Shown: positions 45,195-55,900 of the stretch, in pieces | Layout: every line of letters begins with the position of its first letter | How positions within the stretch are numbered: the first letter of the stretch is position 1 | Source: JBQTGK01 sp052400665 | GTDB taxonomy: Bacteria; Bacteroidota; Bacteroidia; Bacteroidales; Marinifilaceae | DNA: 64,000 nt | Assembly (NCBI GenBank): GCA_052400665.1 | Contig: JBQTGK010000001.1 | Strand: one strand, 5' to 3' | Notes under the pieces: generated by a model | The model's input: only the letters and a program-made list of their open reading frames with translations | Database searches by the model: none | What the model was told of the DNA's origin: nothing | Program-made: the position numbers and the translations under genes

Positions 45195-47990
45195 CTACTT
45201 CTCTTTTTCTAACTGTTTTAATTTCTCCTCAAGTTCTAGTTTATATTTTTCATCATCACATTTTTCACATGCTAATTTAGCTTGTGAAATAGCTAAATCA
45301 ATCTTGCCAGAGTGTTTTGCACATTGGCTATATAAATCATGATAACTTGGAATATTGCTAGTTGCATATGAGTCTTTTAATGCAAGATTTAATGCCATTT
45401 CAGCAGATTCACAAGCATCAGGATTATTTGTTTTTAGTTGTGCTTCTGATTTTCTATAAATGAGCCAATGATTATGCTTTTCAGGAGGAACTTTATCAAT
45501 CGCAAGAAGTGCTTTGTCTGGTTTACCACCAACATTATAGGCTTTTGCAAGTACTCTTCCTTGATAATCACTCAACTTCTTAAATTCAAGAATTTTATCA
45601 GCAAAAGATAAACTTGTGTCAATTACTCTTTTAGAAAGATTACCTTTTCCCTCTCTAATAGTTGCAATTGCGATATTTGTAAAAGCTTCACAAGCATTTA
45701 CCCAATTATACTTTTCCAAAGATTCAGGAGGAATTGTTACTAGCTCAGGAAGATTCTCTATTAATTTGATGCAACTATCACTGTGATGGTAACCAAACAT
45801 TGAAGTAAAAGCAACAAAAGCCTCATAAAATTGACCAAATCCTTCAAATGAAGATAACGCTACGATATTTGCTATCTTTTCGACTTGCTCCTTTGAATCA
45901 TCTATCGACTTTTTCAGACTTTTATATGACCGGACCTTAGCAAAAGAACCAAGAGAGACTCTTAACGGAACTAATGAATAATCATCTAAAATACTATAAA
46001 TTAAAGTCTTTAAATGTTCTTCTCCTTGAGTTTTTATAGATTCATCTACGCCATACTGAGAGCCAAGTTGAGCAATCTGAAGGCGTGTTGCGTGTAGGTA
46101 TGGTGTGACAGAAATAACTTGAAGAAAACAATCTAAAGCTTCTTCCTGCATTCCACAACGTCTATATGTTTTTCCTAAATGATGTAACAATTCTATTTTC
46201 AATTCTTCATTAACTGAATTATCCTTTGCAGAAGAATACTCTGCAATACACTCCTTATAATATTTCTCTCTATCCTTTTTATCTTCTATTAAATATGCGT
46301 GAGCTTCTTTTGCATCAATTATTGATAAAACGCTTGAGAGTTCCATATCTGCAATAATGCTTTCGCTGGCTAAAGCTTCTTGAATCTCTGTTTTTTTATT
46401 TCCTTCAACTTGCAAAATTGCATATGTCAACCAATCTGGTTTACTCTTACCTCTTGAATCATATTCTTGAATAATCGTGTCATAGCACAAATGAATTTCT
46501 CTAATAACACTAGGAGACATTGTAGCATCATGTTTTTTTATATATGTCTCAATTGATTGAGATATTTCACTTGAGTTAAGATTATCCTGAACAGACAGAC
46601 AAACTAAGTCATGAATCTTTAAACAACTAGGTACACTTGCAGGAAGTAATAATGAAAGACGTTGTAAATTACTCCGATTTAATATTTTCAAATAGTGCCC
46701 TAAAAACTCAGAATCATGAATTGTAGAACCAGAATTAGCTATTTTCTTTAGAGCTAAAAGCGCATTTGGTTCCAACTTACTTAGAATTCCACCCATGATT
46801 GACCTTCCATTATTGTCTATAATGTCATTAGGATATTTTAGAACCTCATTATACAAATCATCTCTTTCAACTCCATCTTCATCAGCAAGACTTCTAATTG
46901 TTGATAATATTAAAGGAGAACATTTACAAAAGCCAACCACCTCCTTACATAATTCCGATTCTTCATTTGGTATTTCACCAATGATTCTTACGGCAACCTC
47001 GTCAGCAAATTCAGGAACAGAAATGTATAATTCGCTATTCTTTGAAATCTGAGATGTTATTATAAGTTTGCTCCCAAGAGAAAAACCTAATGATAATTCA
47101 GATACTGAATTACTATCAATTGCTCTATTGCAATTATCAATAACTAATATAGTTTTAGAAGTATTAAATAATCCAGACACATTTATAGGTGCTCCACCTC
47201 TTGTTCTTTGAATACTTGAAAGTGAAGAGTCTTTTAACCAATCTTCACCAGATATCCATAGATAATTTTCATATTGATTTTTTTCTGTGTGGATGTAATC
47301 AATAGCCAATTGTGTTTTTCCTGATCCACTAATCCCTGATAGCACACAAATATTCTGATTACTAAAATGATTTTTTATTTGTTCAATTGCATTAAAATCT
47401 GAAATATGATTTTCACAAAAGGCAGGAACTTTTCCATAATATTCGTAATTGTCTAAATTTTGAGAGAAATTAGGAAAAAACTGCTTGTAGTAAGAAGCGT
47501 AATCAACAGATTCTATTGATTGTTCATATATAAGTTTAGCCAGTTCTCGACTGTCCTTTATTATTACAATATCATTATTTTGCTTAGCTATTGAGGTTGA
47601 ATTATAGTCACTTCTAAATGAAGGTGGCTCGTTTTGTGAAGTTATTAAATATATCTTAGTTGGTCTTTGTTGACCAGAGTGTTCGTGTGCGTGCTTTATA
47701 TCATTTTCAATTTTTTCGAAGAATGGAATAGTGTCTTTTTTCTTTTTTTTATCTTCAAAATAACTTTTGTCAGCACTATATTCTGCGATAATTGATGAAT
47801 CATCTGAAAAACCATCCACCGTATAACCAGATGGTCTATAATCCTTATTAATTCCATGATGAATCATTCTTTTATTCTCAAGAATTGAAATTACGTTAAT
47901 ACCAACTAATTCAAGATGAGTCGCGTCAAGACATTCAATTTCTTCAATCAAACTCTTAACTATTCTTTGTTTAATAAATTCAAACATCAT
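45195..47990 (-). CDS. STAND-type NTPase with N-terminal nuclease-like domain and TPR repeats (defence-like)
   Basis: 931 residues. Residues about 40-165 (YTVDGFSDDSSIIAEYSADK with Asp59 and Glu70; KIYLITSQNEPPSFR) resemble the N-terminal PD-(D/E)xK-like domain of some antiphage STAND proteins. The NTPase follows: Walker A GISGSGKTQ (219-227), Walker B ILVIDNC (281-287) and sensor-like LIITSQ. Residues about 560-930 are TPR-like helical pairs (RKYYKECIAEYSSAKDN, KTYRRCGMQEEALDCF), a likely recognition surface. In STAND/Avs proteins ligand binding triggers oligomerisation and effector activation. Target unknown. Alone in its unit; the 48021-48371 repeat lies 30 bp upstream. Confidence 0.8.
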   Translation of the reverse strand: MMFEFIKQRIVKSLIEEIECLDATHLELVGINVISILENKRMIHHGINKDYRPSGYTVDGFSDDSSIIAEYSADKSYFEDKKKKKDTIPFFEKIENDIKHAHEHSGQQRPTKIYLITSQNEPPSFRSDYNSTSIAKQNNDIVIIKDSRELAKLIYEQSIESVDYASYYKQFFPNFSQNLDNYEYYGKVPAFCENHISDFNAIEQIKNHFSNQNICVLSGISGSGKTQLAIDYIHTEKNQYENYLWISGEDWLKDSSLSSIQRTRGGAPINVSGLFNTSKTILVIDNCNRAIDSNSVSELSLGFSLGSKLIITSQISKNSELYISVPEFADEVAVRIIGEIPNEESELCKEVVGFCKCSPLILSTIRSLADEDGVERDDLYNEVLKYPNDIIDNNGRSIMGGILSKLEPNALLALKKIANSGSTIHDSEFLGHYLKILNRSNLQRLSLLLPASVPSCLKIHDLVCLSVQDNLNSSEISQSIETYIKKHDATMSPSVIREIHLCYDTIIQEYDSRGKSKPDWLTYAILQVEGNKKTEIQEALASESIIADMELSSVLSIIDAKEAHAYLIEDKKDREKYYKECIAEYSSAKDNSVNEELKIELLHHLGKTYRRCGMQEEALDCFLQVISVTPYLHATRLQIAQLGSQYGVDESIKTQGEEHLKTLIYSILDDYSLVPLRVSLGSFAKVRSYKSLKKSIDDSKEQVEKIANIVALSSFEGFGQFYEAFVAFTSMFGYHHSDSCIKLIENLPELVTIPPESLEKYNWVNACEAFTNIAIATIREGKGNLSKRVIDTSLSFADKILEFKKLSDYQGRVLAKAYNVGGKPDKALLAIDKVPPEKHNHWLIYRKSEAQLKTNNPDACESAEMALNLALKDSYATSNIPSYHDLYSQCAKHSGKIDLAISQAKLACEKCDDEKYKLELEEKLKQLEKEK

Positions 47991-48020
47991 ATTATCGTAG
48001 GTCTTTTCCTTGTATTACAC

Positions 48021-48371
48021 ACAACTATTCAGCACCCCTACCCATACTATCGATACATTTCCTTTAGGAAGAGTTGCTGTTTGTTTTTGTCATAAATATA
48101 ATAACTATTTTATGTGGCATAACTATAGCGAAACTATTTTTTTATGAAAACTTTAGTGTGTTACTATTGTAGCATACCTCCCTTTGTATTCTTATAGAAT
48201 GAGCTAGTTACTCTACACGATTTCTAATGTGGGTTTTATTATGAGGTATGCTTCGGAGCCTCAGCTGAAGTAAGGTGGTGAAATGGAATGGTGGTGGTTT
48301 TAATTGCAAATTGGAAATTCTAGACTCTTGCTAGCTTGTGTTTTTACTTTTGCAAAGTAAAGCTCGCGCTA
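48021..48371. repeat. Long dispersed repeat, family 3, copy F
   Basis: About 351 bp, nearly identical to 42019-42376. It lacks the short inverted ACGAGCTAAAAG of the other copies near its right end. It ends 30 bp before the STAND gene start on its left side. The gap 48372-49199 holds the 21-bp tandem array and no gene. Confidence 0.88.
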
Positions 48372-48515
48372 TCGGGGGCCTAAACTTCGAATTGGGCAGG
48401 CTTTCCGTATCTAAAAATAGATGTTCAGTTATACAGACTACTATTTGCGTTACCTGCAATTGTGTTTCCGTTGGTGAAAATAGGGCTTCCGCGACACAAA
48501 CTTGCTCTTCCGTAT

Positions 48516-48760
48516 GTCACGGAACAAGAAAATCGTGTCACGGAAGGGGTACCTCGTGTCACGGAAAGCAAAAACCCCTGTCACGGAAAGCAAAAAGCTT
48601 GTCACGGAACAAGAAAGTCGTGTCACGGAAGGGATACCTCGTGTCACGGAAAGGGGTACCTCGTGTCACGGAAGGGGTACCTCGTGTCACGGAAAGGGTA
48701 CCTCATGTCACGGAAAGGGTACCTCATGTCACGGAAGGGGTACCTCGTGTCACGGAAGTG
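48516..48760. repeat. Tandem repeat, 12 copies of a 21-22 bp unit (GTCACGGAA...)
   Basis: GTCACGGAA occurs 12 times at 21-22 bp spacing. The remaining 12 bases fall in a few variants (GGGGTACCTCGT, AGGGTACCTCAT, CAAGAAAATCGT, AGCAAAAAGCTT). All three plus-strand frames stay open, giving spurious proteins. Unit length is two helical turns. No unique spacers, so not CRISPR. Confidence 0.9.
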
Positions 48761-49199
48761 ACTTCTCCTACAATAACTTCATTCAATCAAACTTTCAAAT
48801 TAAATCAAAGGAACGCGATACAATCGCGCAACAGCAATGAGATGTTTATTGTTTTCTTGCTAGCGGGAACGAATCCCGAAGGGATTGCAGGTTTATAGTA
48901 CCGGTTGATAGATGAGGAAATACGATGGCTATTTTTTTAGTTGAGATCTTCTGATTATTTTCACTCTCAAAAGAAGAGCTAAATGTTGTATACAATAATA
49001 GTAGTCTGAATTTTTGCAAGTTTGAGTGGAATTGACCGCAACAACAAAACAAGAGAAATAAATGCCAGAATTAAGTAAACTAATAAGTATCAAAATTTAA
49101 AAAGATGTAATTTTGTTTGCAGAAGTCTGAATATTGTGATTTTACCTAACACCGGCAAAATTCCCAATTTTTTACCAAATTCAGTTTTATTTTTACAAG

Positions 49200-49877
49200 A
49201 TGAAGATTTTAGTTATTGAAGACGAGTTGGAATTGCAAGAGACCATAAAAGCATCTCTTTTACTAGAAAAATATATAGTAGAGGTAGCAGCGGACTTTTA
49301 TGAGGCTCAAGATAAACTTTTTATTTACGATTACGATTGTATTTTATTAGATATTATGCTGCCTAATGGAAGTGGAATGGATCTCCTTCGAGAACTGAAG
49401 AAGATGGGAAAATCAGGAAACGTAATCATTATTTCGGCCAAGAATTCTATCGACGACAAGGTAAATGGATTGGAATTAGGTGCTGATGATTATTTAACCA
49501 AACCTTTTCATATAGCTGAGTTAACGGCTCGAATAAAAGCTGTGATTAGAAGAAATAATTTAAATGGTAAAAATCATATCGAAGTAGGAAATATTGTGCT
49601 TGATATTGGCGAAAGAAAATTGCTTGTAAGTGAAAAGAATATTCATTTAAACAGAAAAGAATTTGACATTCTGTACTACTTTTTGTTGAATAAAAATCGT
49701 TTGATAACCAAAGTTGCTTTAGCGGAATACGTTTGGGGAGATCATATTGATGAAGCCGACAATTTTGATTTTATCTACTATCAAATTAAAAATTTACGAA
49801 ATAAACTCAGGAAATCTAAAGCTTTACTAGAAATTGAAAGTGTATATGGTATGGGTTATAAATTGAGTGAGAAATGA
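49200..49877 (+). CDS. OmpR/PhoB family response regulator
   Basis: 225 residues. The receiver domain has the phosphorylation Asp51 in CILLDIMLPNGSG, acidic pocket IEDE (6-9) and Lys101 (YLTKPF). The C-terminal winged helix reads VLDIGERKLLVSE, LNRKEFDILYYFL and IESVYGMGYKL. It overlaps the kinase gene by 4 bp and controls with it probably the two PepSY-like genes downstream. These are the only plus-strand genes in the cassette region. Confidence 0.95.
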   Translation: MKILVIEDELELQETIKASLLLEKYIVEVAADFYEAQDKLFIYDYDCILLDIMLPNGSGMDLLRELKKMGKSGNVIIISAKNSIDDKVNGLELGADDYLTKPFHIAELTARIKAVIRRNNLNGKNHIEVGNIVLDIGERKLLVSEKNIHLNRKEFDILYYFLLNKNRLITKVALAEYVWGDHIDEADNFDFIYYQIKNLRNKLRKSKALLEIESVYGMGYKLSEK

Positions 49878-51160
49878 AATTACTGAACCAATCCTTACTA
49901 TATGTTACTCTTGTTATGTTTTTTATTATTGGCATTTGGGCTGTGATATTTTACGTTAACTTAAAAGATGAAATTCGCGATAGCATTGATGATGGATTGG
50001 AAAATAATAAGTTGTTAATTCTTCAGAAAGTAAGGGTCGATTCAACGCTTTTGCTGCAAAATGAGTTTGGTGGAAATAATTTCGAAATTCACGAAATTTC
50101 AAAACAGCAGTCGTTCCAAATTAAAGATAAATACAAGGATACGTTAATGTATCGGCAAAATGAAGACGATTTAGAACCAGTACGTATTTTGCATTCTGCC
50201 TTTGAATATGATGCCAGGTATTATAGGCTAAACGTAATATCATCTTTGGTGGAGGAAGACGATTTAATAGAAGATTCCTTTTGGAGTGTTTTTTGGTTGT
50301 TTATCATTTTAATAGTTAGTTTAGTAATTATCAACAATATCGTATTCCGTAAAATATGGAAACCTTTTTATGAGATCTTAAACCGATTAAAAACGTATCG
50401 TTTAGATAAGAGTGAAACAACGATAAAAGTGCAAACAAATACCAAAGAGTTTATTCAATTGCAAGATGCATCGAATGCATTACTTCTTCATTCTAAAGAA
50501 ACTTATACCTCCCAAAAACAATTCACCGAAAATGCCTCTCATGAGATTCAAACGCCAATTGCAATCATTATTAGTAAATTAGAATTGCTATTAGAATCGG
50601 ATGATTTACAAGAAAAAGAGGGGAAAACAATTGTAGAAGTAATAAATATTTCAGAGAGATTAAAAAAATTAAATAATTCCTTACTACTTCTTGCTAAAAT
50701 AGAAAACAACCAATTTCTAGAGCAAAAAATAATTTCTATATACGAAGTGTCTCAATATTTTTTATCCAGTTATCGGGATTTTATAAATTATAAAAATATT
50801 GATTTTAAGATTGATGGGGACGATAGCTTACAGGTTTCGATGAACTTTTCTTTACTAGAAACCCTTATTTCTAACCTAATTAAAAACGCTATTTTCCACA
50901 ATAAAGAAAATGGCAATGTTAGCATACGCATTACAAAAAAGGAATTTACAATTTGTAATTCAGGAAAATCAACAGCTCTAAATCCTGAAATCATCTTTAA
51001 TCGTTTCGAAAAAGATGCTTCGAATGGCAAAAGTACGGGTCTTGGTTTGGCCATTTGTCAAGCCATTTGTAAATCATATGGGATCCATTTAACCTATCAT
51101 TTTAAAGAGAATAAGCATTGTTTTGCTATAAATTTTGACAATTGTAAGGTGTCCAATTAA
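49874..51160 (+). CDS. Two-component sensor histidine kinase
   Basis: 428 residues. Two membrane helices (about 8-28 and 137-157) flank a periplasmic sensor domain of about 110 residues. HisKA follows with His223 in FTENASHEIQTPIAIIISKL, then HATPase_c (NLIKNAIFHNKENG, NRFEKD, STGLGLAICQAICKSYG). It autophosphorylates and transfers to the regulator encoded just upstream (ATGA overlap). Signal unknown; the PepSY-like secreted proteins downstream may be targets or sensors. Confidence 0.95.
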   Translation: MKLLNQSLLYVTLVMFFIIGIWAVIFYVNLKDEIRDSIDDGLENNKLLILQKVRVDSTLLLQNEFGGNNFEIHEISKQQSFQIKDKYKDTLMYRQNEDDLEPVRILHSAFEYDARYYRLNVISSLVEEDDLIEDSFWSVFWLFIILIVSLVIINNIVFRKIWKPFYEILNRLKTYRLDKSETTIKVQTNTKEFIQLQDASNALLLHSKETYTSQKQFTENASHEIQTPIAIIISKLELLLESDDLQEKEGKTIVEVINISERLKKLNNSLLLLAKIENNQFLEQKIISIYEVSQYFLSSYRDFINYKNIDFKIDGDDSLQVSMNFSLLETLISNLIKNAIFHNKENGNVSIRITKKEFTICNSGKSTALNPEIIFNRFEKDASNGKSTGLGLAICQAICKSYGIHLTYHFKENKHCFAINFDNCKVSN

Positions 51161-51223
51161 ATTCCAAATTCTTTCCAGTATTGACTTTTATATTTGTGTT
51201 ATACTTACTTAAAAACATAAATA

Positions 51224-51658
51224 ATGAGAGTAAAATCAATTCACTTAATGGCAATACTTCTTTTATCTACGGGAAGTATTCTGGCCAAGGACATACCTAA
51301 AAGTCATGTACCTTCGGTAATCTTAAACAACTTTAAAAAGGAATTTCCTAAAGTAAATGATGTTGAATGGGAACGAAAAGGCGACCATTATAATGTAGAG
51401 TTTGAAATAGGTTGGTTTACGGATTATGAAGTTACCTATAATGCAGCGGGTGAGGCTATTAAACACAAGCAAGAAATAAAAAAATCTGATTTGCCAAAAG
51501 TTGTACTAGAAGCCATAGAACAGCAATACACAGAGTATCGTATTGATGATGTAGAAAAAATTACAGAAAACGGAGTGGAAATGTACAAAATAGAACTCGA
51601 AAAGTGGGGCGAAGATTTTGATGTTATGTATTTAAAAAATGGAATATTAATTAAATAA
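51224..51658 (+). CDS. PepSY-like periplasmic protein
   Basis: 144 residues with signal peptide (MRVKSIHLMAILLLSTGSIL). Two PepSY-like repeats: VILNNFKKEFPKVNDVEWER with DHYNVEFEIGWFTDYEVTY, and VVLEAIEQQYTEYRIDDVEK with YKIELEKWGEDFDVMY. Such Bacteroidota proteins resemble beta-lactamase-inhibitor-like folds and are often encoded next to two-component systems. Likely a target of the upstream regulator. 64 bp after the kinase. Confidence 0.85.
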   Translation: MRVKSIHLMAILLLSTGSILAKDIPKSHVPSVILNNFKKEFPKVNDVEWERKGDHYNVEFEIGWFTDYEVTYNAAGEAIKHKQEIKKSDLPKVVLEAIEQQYTEYRIDDVEKITENGVEMYKIELEKWGEDFDVMYLKNGILIK

Positions 51659-51664
51659 ATTACG

Positions 51665-52126
51665 ATGAAAATAAACATGAAATTATTAGTGGCTGTCTTA
51701 TTTATTTTTGTAACAAGCTTAAGTTCTTGTAGTGATGATGATGATAATTCAACTGAAGTTCTATTATCTGATACCGAGATACCAACAGAAATTGGTACTT
51801 ATATTGAAACCCATTTTACAAGTAATACAATAATACAGGCCGAAAAGGAGACTGAAGCCAATACCATTACTTACGAAATATTTTTAAGTGATGATGTAAA
51901 TTTAGAGTTTGATAGTGAATTAAATGTTACCGAAATAGAAAGCACGCTCGAATTGCCTGATTCGGTGATCCCAGAATTAGTACTCGATTATGTTGCTACT
52001 AATTATCCAGATAACTTTATTATAGAATGGGAGTTAGAAACCGATTATCAACAAATTAAATTAGATAATAATGTAGAGTTGGAGTTTGATATGGATGGGG
52101 CTTTTATTCGTATCGATAATGATTAA
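51665..52126 (+). CDS. PepSY-like lipoprotein
   Basis: 153 residues. MKLLVAVLFIFVTSLSSC, beginning at residue 5, is a lipoprotein signal (lipobox LSSC followed by SDDDDNS, an export signal pattern for surface lipoproteins of Bacteroidota). Two PepSY-like repeats follow (EIGTYIETHFTSNTIIQAEK and LVLDYVATNYPDNFIIEWEL). It starts 6 bp after its neighbour and belongs to the same operon. Confidence 0.85.
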   Translation: MKINMKLLVAVLFIFVTSLSSCSDDDDNSTEVLLSDTEIPTEIGTYIETHFTSNTIIQAEKETEANTITYEIFLSDDVNLEFDSELNVTEIESTLELPDSVIPELVLDYVATNYPDNFIIEWELETDYQQIKLDNNVELEFDMDGAFIRIDND

Positions 52127-52277
52127 ATAGATTTTAATTTATCGATTTATAGGTAAGCCATAGTGGATTTAGCACTACCATTACCTTGACTCGCTTGAAG
52201 AAGTGGAGTTACGAATCGATGCTCGATATTTACAAACGAATCACACTTGTTAAACCTGATATATTATTTTCCATAAT

Positions 52278-52371
52278 TTAATGAACCGCCCGGTACGAAG
52301 CTTGTATGCTGGTTGGTGCGAGAGCTTTTCCGCCAGGCTAATAGCCTGGCGGTTGCCTACTCGATTGTGGT
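52278..52371 (+). other. Remnant of a group II intron 3' end (domains V and VI)
   Basis: The sequence GAACCGCCCGGTACG, a short loop, TGTATGCTGGTTGG and GCGAGAG looks like domain V with its bulge. A perfect hairpin CCGCCAGGC/GCCTGGCGG (domain VI) and CTACTCGATT, a common 3' end of Bacteroidetes group II introns, follow. No reverse transcriptase remains upstream; 52127-52277 has no gene. Confidence 0.55.
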
Positions 52372-52379
52372 GTCGTTTT

Positions 52380-52763
52380 TTAATATTCATACAAAATAGT
52401 TTTATCACCCGTAGTGATATTCAATTGAACTTGGTTTCCCTCAACTTGTAAGTTTGAAATGTCAAAGGTGATTTCTTTTGTTATGTATGCTTCGCATAAT
52501 TCCTCATTTTTTAATGACAATCTTAAATTCCTTTGAGGTGGAAGCGATTCTAGAATATCTCCTGAGTCAATCAATTTTAAGCCCCAGGTATCTCCACTAC
52601 AACCTCCTGAACTAAAATTAATTTTCAAACAGTTATCGTTTATATCCAGCCTATTAATTGTTAGTTGGTCAGAAGGAGCATTTGCATATTGTTCTGAACT
52701 TATCACAGTTTCAAAATCACAGTTCACTGGATTTTCATCATCATCATCTTTTGAGCAGCTCAA
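52380..52763 (-). CDS. Lipoprotein of unknown function, signal peptide region frameshifted
   Basis: The mature part (CSKDDDDENPVNCDFETVIS, then SGGCSGDTWGLKL, about 125 residues) is a typical small Bacteroidota lipoprotein with acidic export signal. The frame continues upstream as KILVFTLIGLAILSC, a perfect lipoprotein signal, but the only ATG (52802-52804) is out of frame by one base. It is followed by six A, where seven would restore MKKILVF. So translation may start at a weak TTG or CTG, or the gene is disrupted by a single A deletion (or a sequence error). Confidence 0.6.
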   Translation of the reverse strand: MSCSKDDDDENPVNCDFETVISSEQYANAPSDQLTINRLDINDNCLKINFSSGGCSGDTWGLKLIDSGDILESLPPQRNLRLSLKNEELCEAYITKEITFDISNLQVEGNQVQLNITTGDKTILYEY

Positions 52764-52870
52764 GATTGCCAGTCCAATTAAAGTAAAAACCAGTATTTTT
52801 TCATTTTAATATGTTTTGTTTTTCTATAGATGACTTTTACATCATATGCTTGCGTCAAATGCACCACGAC

Positions 52871-52965
52871 GGTAAATTGGTCGAATCGTAGCAAATTGCG
52901 TGGTACTTTCCTGTCAAACCTAGATATCTGACTCTTTCCCTGCCATTACTTATACAAAATGTTAT
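52871..52965. repeat. attC-like degenerate palindrome, family 5 (site G)
   Basis: It shares GGTAAATTG, TTTCCTGTCAAACC and TGCCATTACTTATACAAAATGTT with site E at 45058-45180. The left part (GCACCACGACGG, TTGCGTGGTA) can pair locally. It separates the lipoprotein gene from the hybrid kinase gene. Confidence 0.6.
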
Positions 52966-52975
52966 ACCATGTGCT

Positions 52976-55900
52976 TTATTCTCCAAAATACCTTTGTATC
53001 ATCTCCTGTAATTCACTTCCATTAACCGGTTTAGTTATATAGTCATTACACCCTGCTTCTATTGCTTTGTCCTTGTCTCCTGTAAGAGCAAAAGCCGTTT
53101 GTGCAATAATAATCACGTTTTTATTGAATTTGCGAATTTCGCGAGTTGCTTGATATCCGTTCATTTCGGGCATTTGTATATCCATAAGTACTAAATCAAT
53201 ATCTGAATGCTGACGACAAGTTTCTATCGCATCTATAGCATTTGTTGCTTTAAGTATTTCTTTGCTGAACTTTTTCAGTTCTATCGACATTAACATTTCA
53301 GATGCTTCATCGTCCTCGGCGATTAATATTTTCAAGCCAGAAACATCCGAAATTATTGATTTTGTTTCGTTTTCGGGTATTTCATCAATTAAGATATCGT
53401 TTTGCACCTTTGAATTGATAATATGAGGAAGAGTAAAAAAGAAGCTTGAACCTTTAGCTTCTTCACTTTCTACCCAAATTCTACCCCCCAGCATTTCAAC
53501 GTAGGCTCTCGAAATAGCCAATCCCAACCCAGCACCTTGACGAGCCATTTTGTCTGTAATATCAGCTTGAATAAACCGTTCAAATATGGTATCCAACTTT
53601 TCTTTTGAAATTCCTATTCCGCTATCTTTCACAAAAAATTCCACTTCTTCTCCTTTAGTAATACACCCAAATTCTATTGTTCCTTCATCTGTATATTTTA
53701 TGGCATTTTTAACCAAGTTAGAGAGTATGCCATAAAACATTTCACTATCCGTATGAATCGTTGATTCCTTTTCTGGCAACTCACATGTAAAAGATAGTTT
53801 AAGATTTTTATAGTCGGCATCGAGTTTTAAAGAATCGTAAACAAATTGCAACTGAGTATTTATGTTTGTTTCGGAAAAGTTAACATCCACAATCCCCGCT
53901 TCTATTTTAGAAATGCTTATAATATTATTAATAATATTCAGCATGCGGGCACCGCTTTTTTCGATAATCTGAATATACTTCTGATGTTCTTTTTCAGTTA
54001 AATGAGGTTCTTTCAGTAGTTCGGCAAAACCAAGAATACCATTCATTGGAGTTCTGATTTCATGACTCATATTGGCCAGAAAAGCGGATTTTAATTGGTC
54101 GCTTTCCTGAGCTTTTTCTTTGGCTACAACTAAATCCTCAATAATTTTTTTTCTTTCCGTAATATCTTCGCTAACAGACACAAAGTTGGTCAATTCCTGG
54201 TCTTCGTAAATGGGTGAAATCGCCTTGCTTACCCAATAAAATTCCCCGTTTGTTTTTTTATTTTGAATTTCACCGGACCAGGTTTTTCCGGCAGTTATTG
54301 TATTCCACAATTCCTTATAAACCGTATTGGGAGTTTTACCTGATTTGAGCAAGCGTAAACTTTGACCAATAGCTTCATCGGATGAATAACCAGTTATTTT
54401 AACAAACGCCTGATTTACATACTCAATAATCCCCTTTCTATCAGTAATTATAATTGCAACCGGGCTTTGTTCAACCGAACGGCTTAGTAAGCGAATTAAA
54501 TGCTCCTGTTTTTTCTTCTCACTAATATCGTGGACAATGGAATATAAATATTGTTTCCCAGAAATGTTGACAGTACTCGAAAAAACTTCCACGTCAGTAA
54601 CATCACCATTAGCTTTTCTGTGTTTAAACTCTTGGCGCACTTTTCCTTTTTTTTGGGCCAGTGCAATAATTTTTTTTAGTTCTGAAATTGGCAATGTGTT
54701 AATATCGCCAATATTCATTTGGCAAAGTTCCTGTAAACTCCATCCATAAAATGCAGCAGCAGCATGATTGACATCGAAAATTTGTCCGGTTTCAGCACAT
54801 ATTAAAAGCTTAACTGCAGTATGTCCGTAAAATAGTTGTTTAAATTTTTTCTCGCCTTCTTCTGCTTTTAACTTGGCTGTGACTAAATCATGGTTTAATT
54901 TTAAAATATCCGAGTTCTGAATTTTAAGTAACTTTTCAATTTTTTTTCTTTTAATAATATTACCAGACAATACAGCAATTAAAACAAGCAATACCGATAA
55001 AATCAAAAGCGTAATAAGTATAGCTTGTTTATACTTATTCCAAAATGAAACGGGTTGATTCGTGATGATTGAATTATCGGGAAGTTTAGTAAGTGGAACA
55101 TTATATCGTATTAGTTGATTGTAGTCAAACATAAAAACATTCGGACTCTTAGTAACTACCCTTATATCGGAAACAGATTTCCCTGAAAGAATATTGCTGA
55201 CAACTTCTGCCGCTTTTTTTCCTTGGTCGAAATGCGAGATAATCTTCCCACCCAAAACACCATTATCCATCCCATGCTCCCATAAATGGAAAAGCGGTGC
55301 AGTAAGGTTTTCATGAAGGATGTGAATTGTATTGCGAAAATCAACGGTGTGATGTGTTTTATCGTTATAGGCAGAAAGAAGCAATACGGGGGTATTGGAG
55401 GAGATTGTTTTTAATTTGGCTTTATATTCGGAAAAGGTGAGCTGCGACAGGTTAATTTCTTTGAATTTTGTTTTAGGTATTTGTGCAGAGTGTTGTCGGT
55501 ACGATTCTAAATCGGACAAACCACTACTAGTACTATCCGTTATACAATATACGCTGCCGGTTTCAGGAAAGAGTCGTATCATAAGTTCAATTGTCTCTTT
55601 CATCGAAACAGATTCAACTATTCCTGTTACATAGGGATTAGAATTTTGTTTTAGTGCTTTTTCGATGTTATTTACCCCAAAAAATACAATTGGAATAGAT
55701 TTAAACAACTCCTCCTCGTATCGCAATACGAAGTTAAAAGCATCGTCATCCGCGGTAAGCACCGCATCATATTTTTCGCTGTTTGCGAGCTTGTTTTTTA
55801 GTGATTTGTAGAATAAATCATACGTTGCAGGCTTCGTAAATCTTTTACGATCCATAAACTCAACATCAAGATTAACATCAGTTGTATCTAGAATCGATTT

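Noticed and set aside
48516..48760. Possible CRISPR array
   Set aside because: The repeat units follow each other without unique spacers of constant length, the variable parts belong to a few recurring types, and no cas genes are near.
48338..48898. Repetitive proteins in several frames over the tandem repeat
   Set aside because: All three plus-strand frames are open only because the 21-bp unit lacks stops; there is no start context and no conserved protein pattern.
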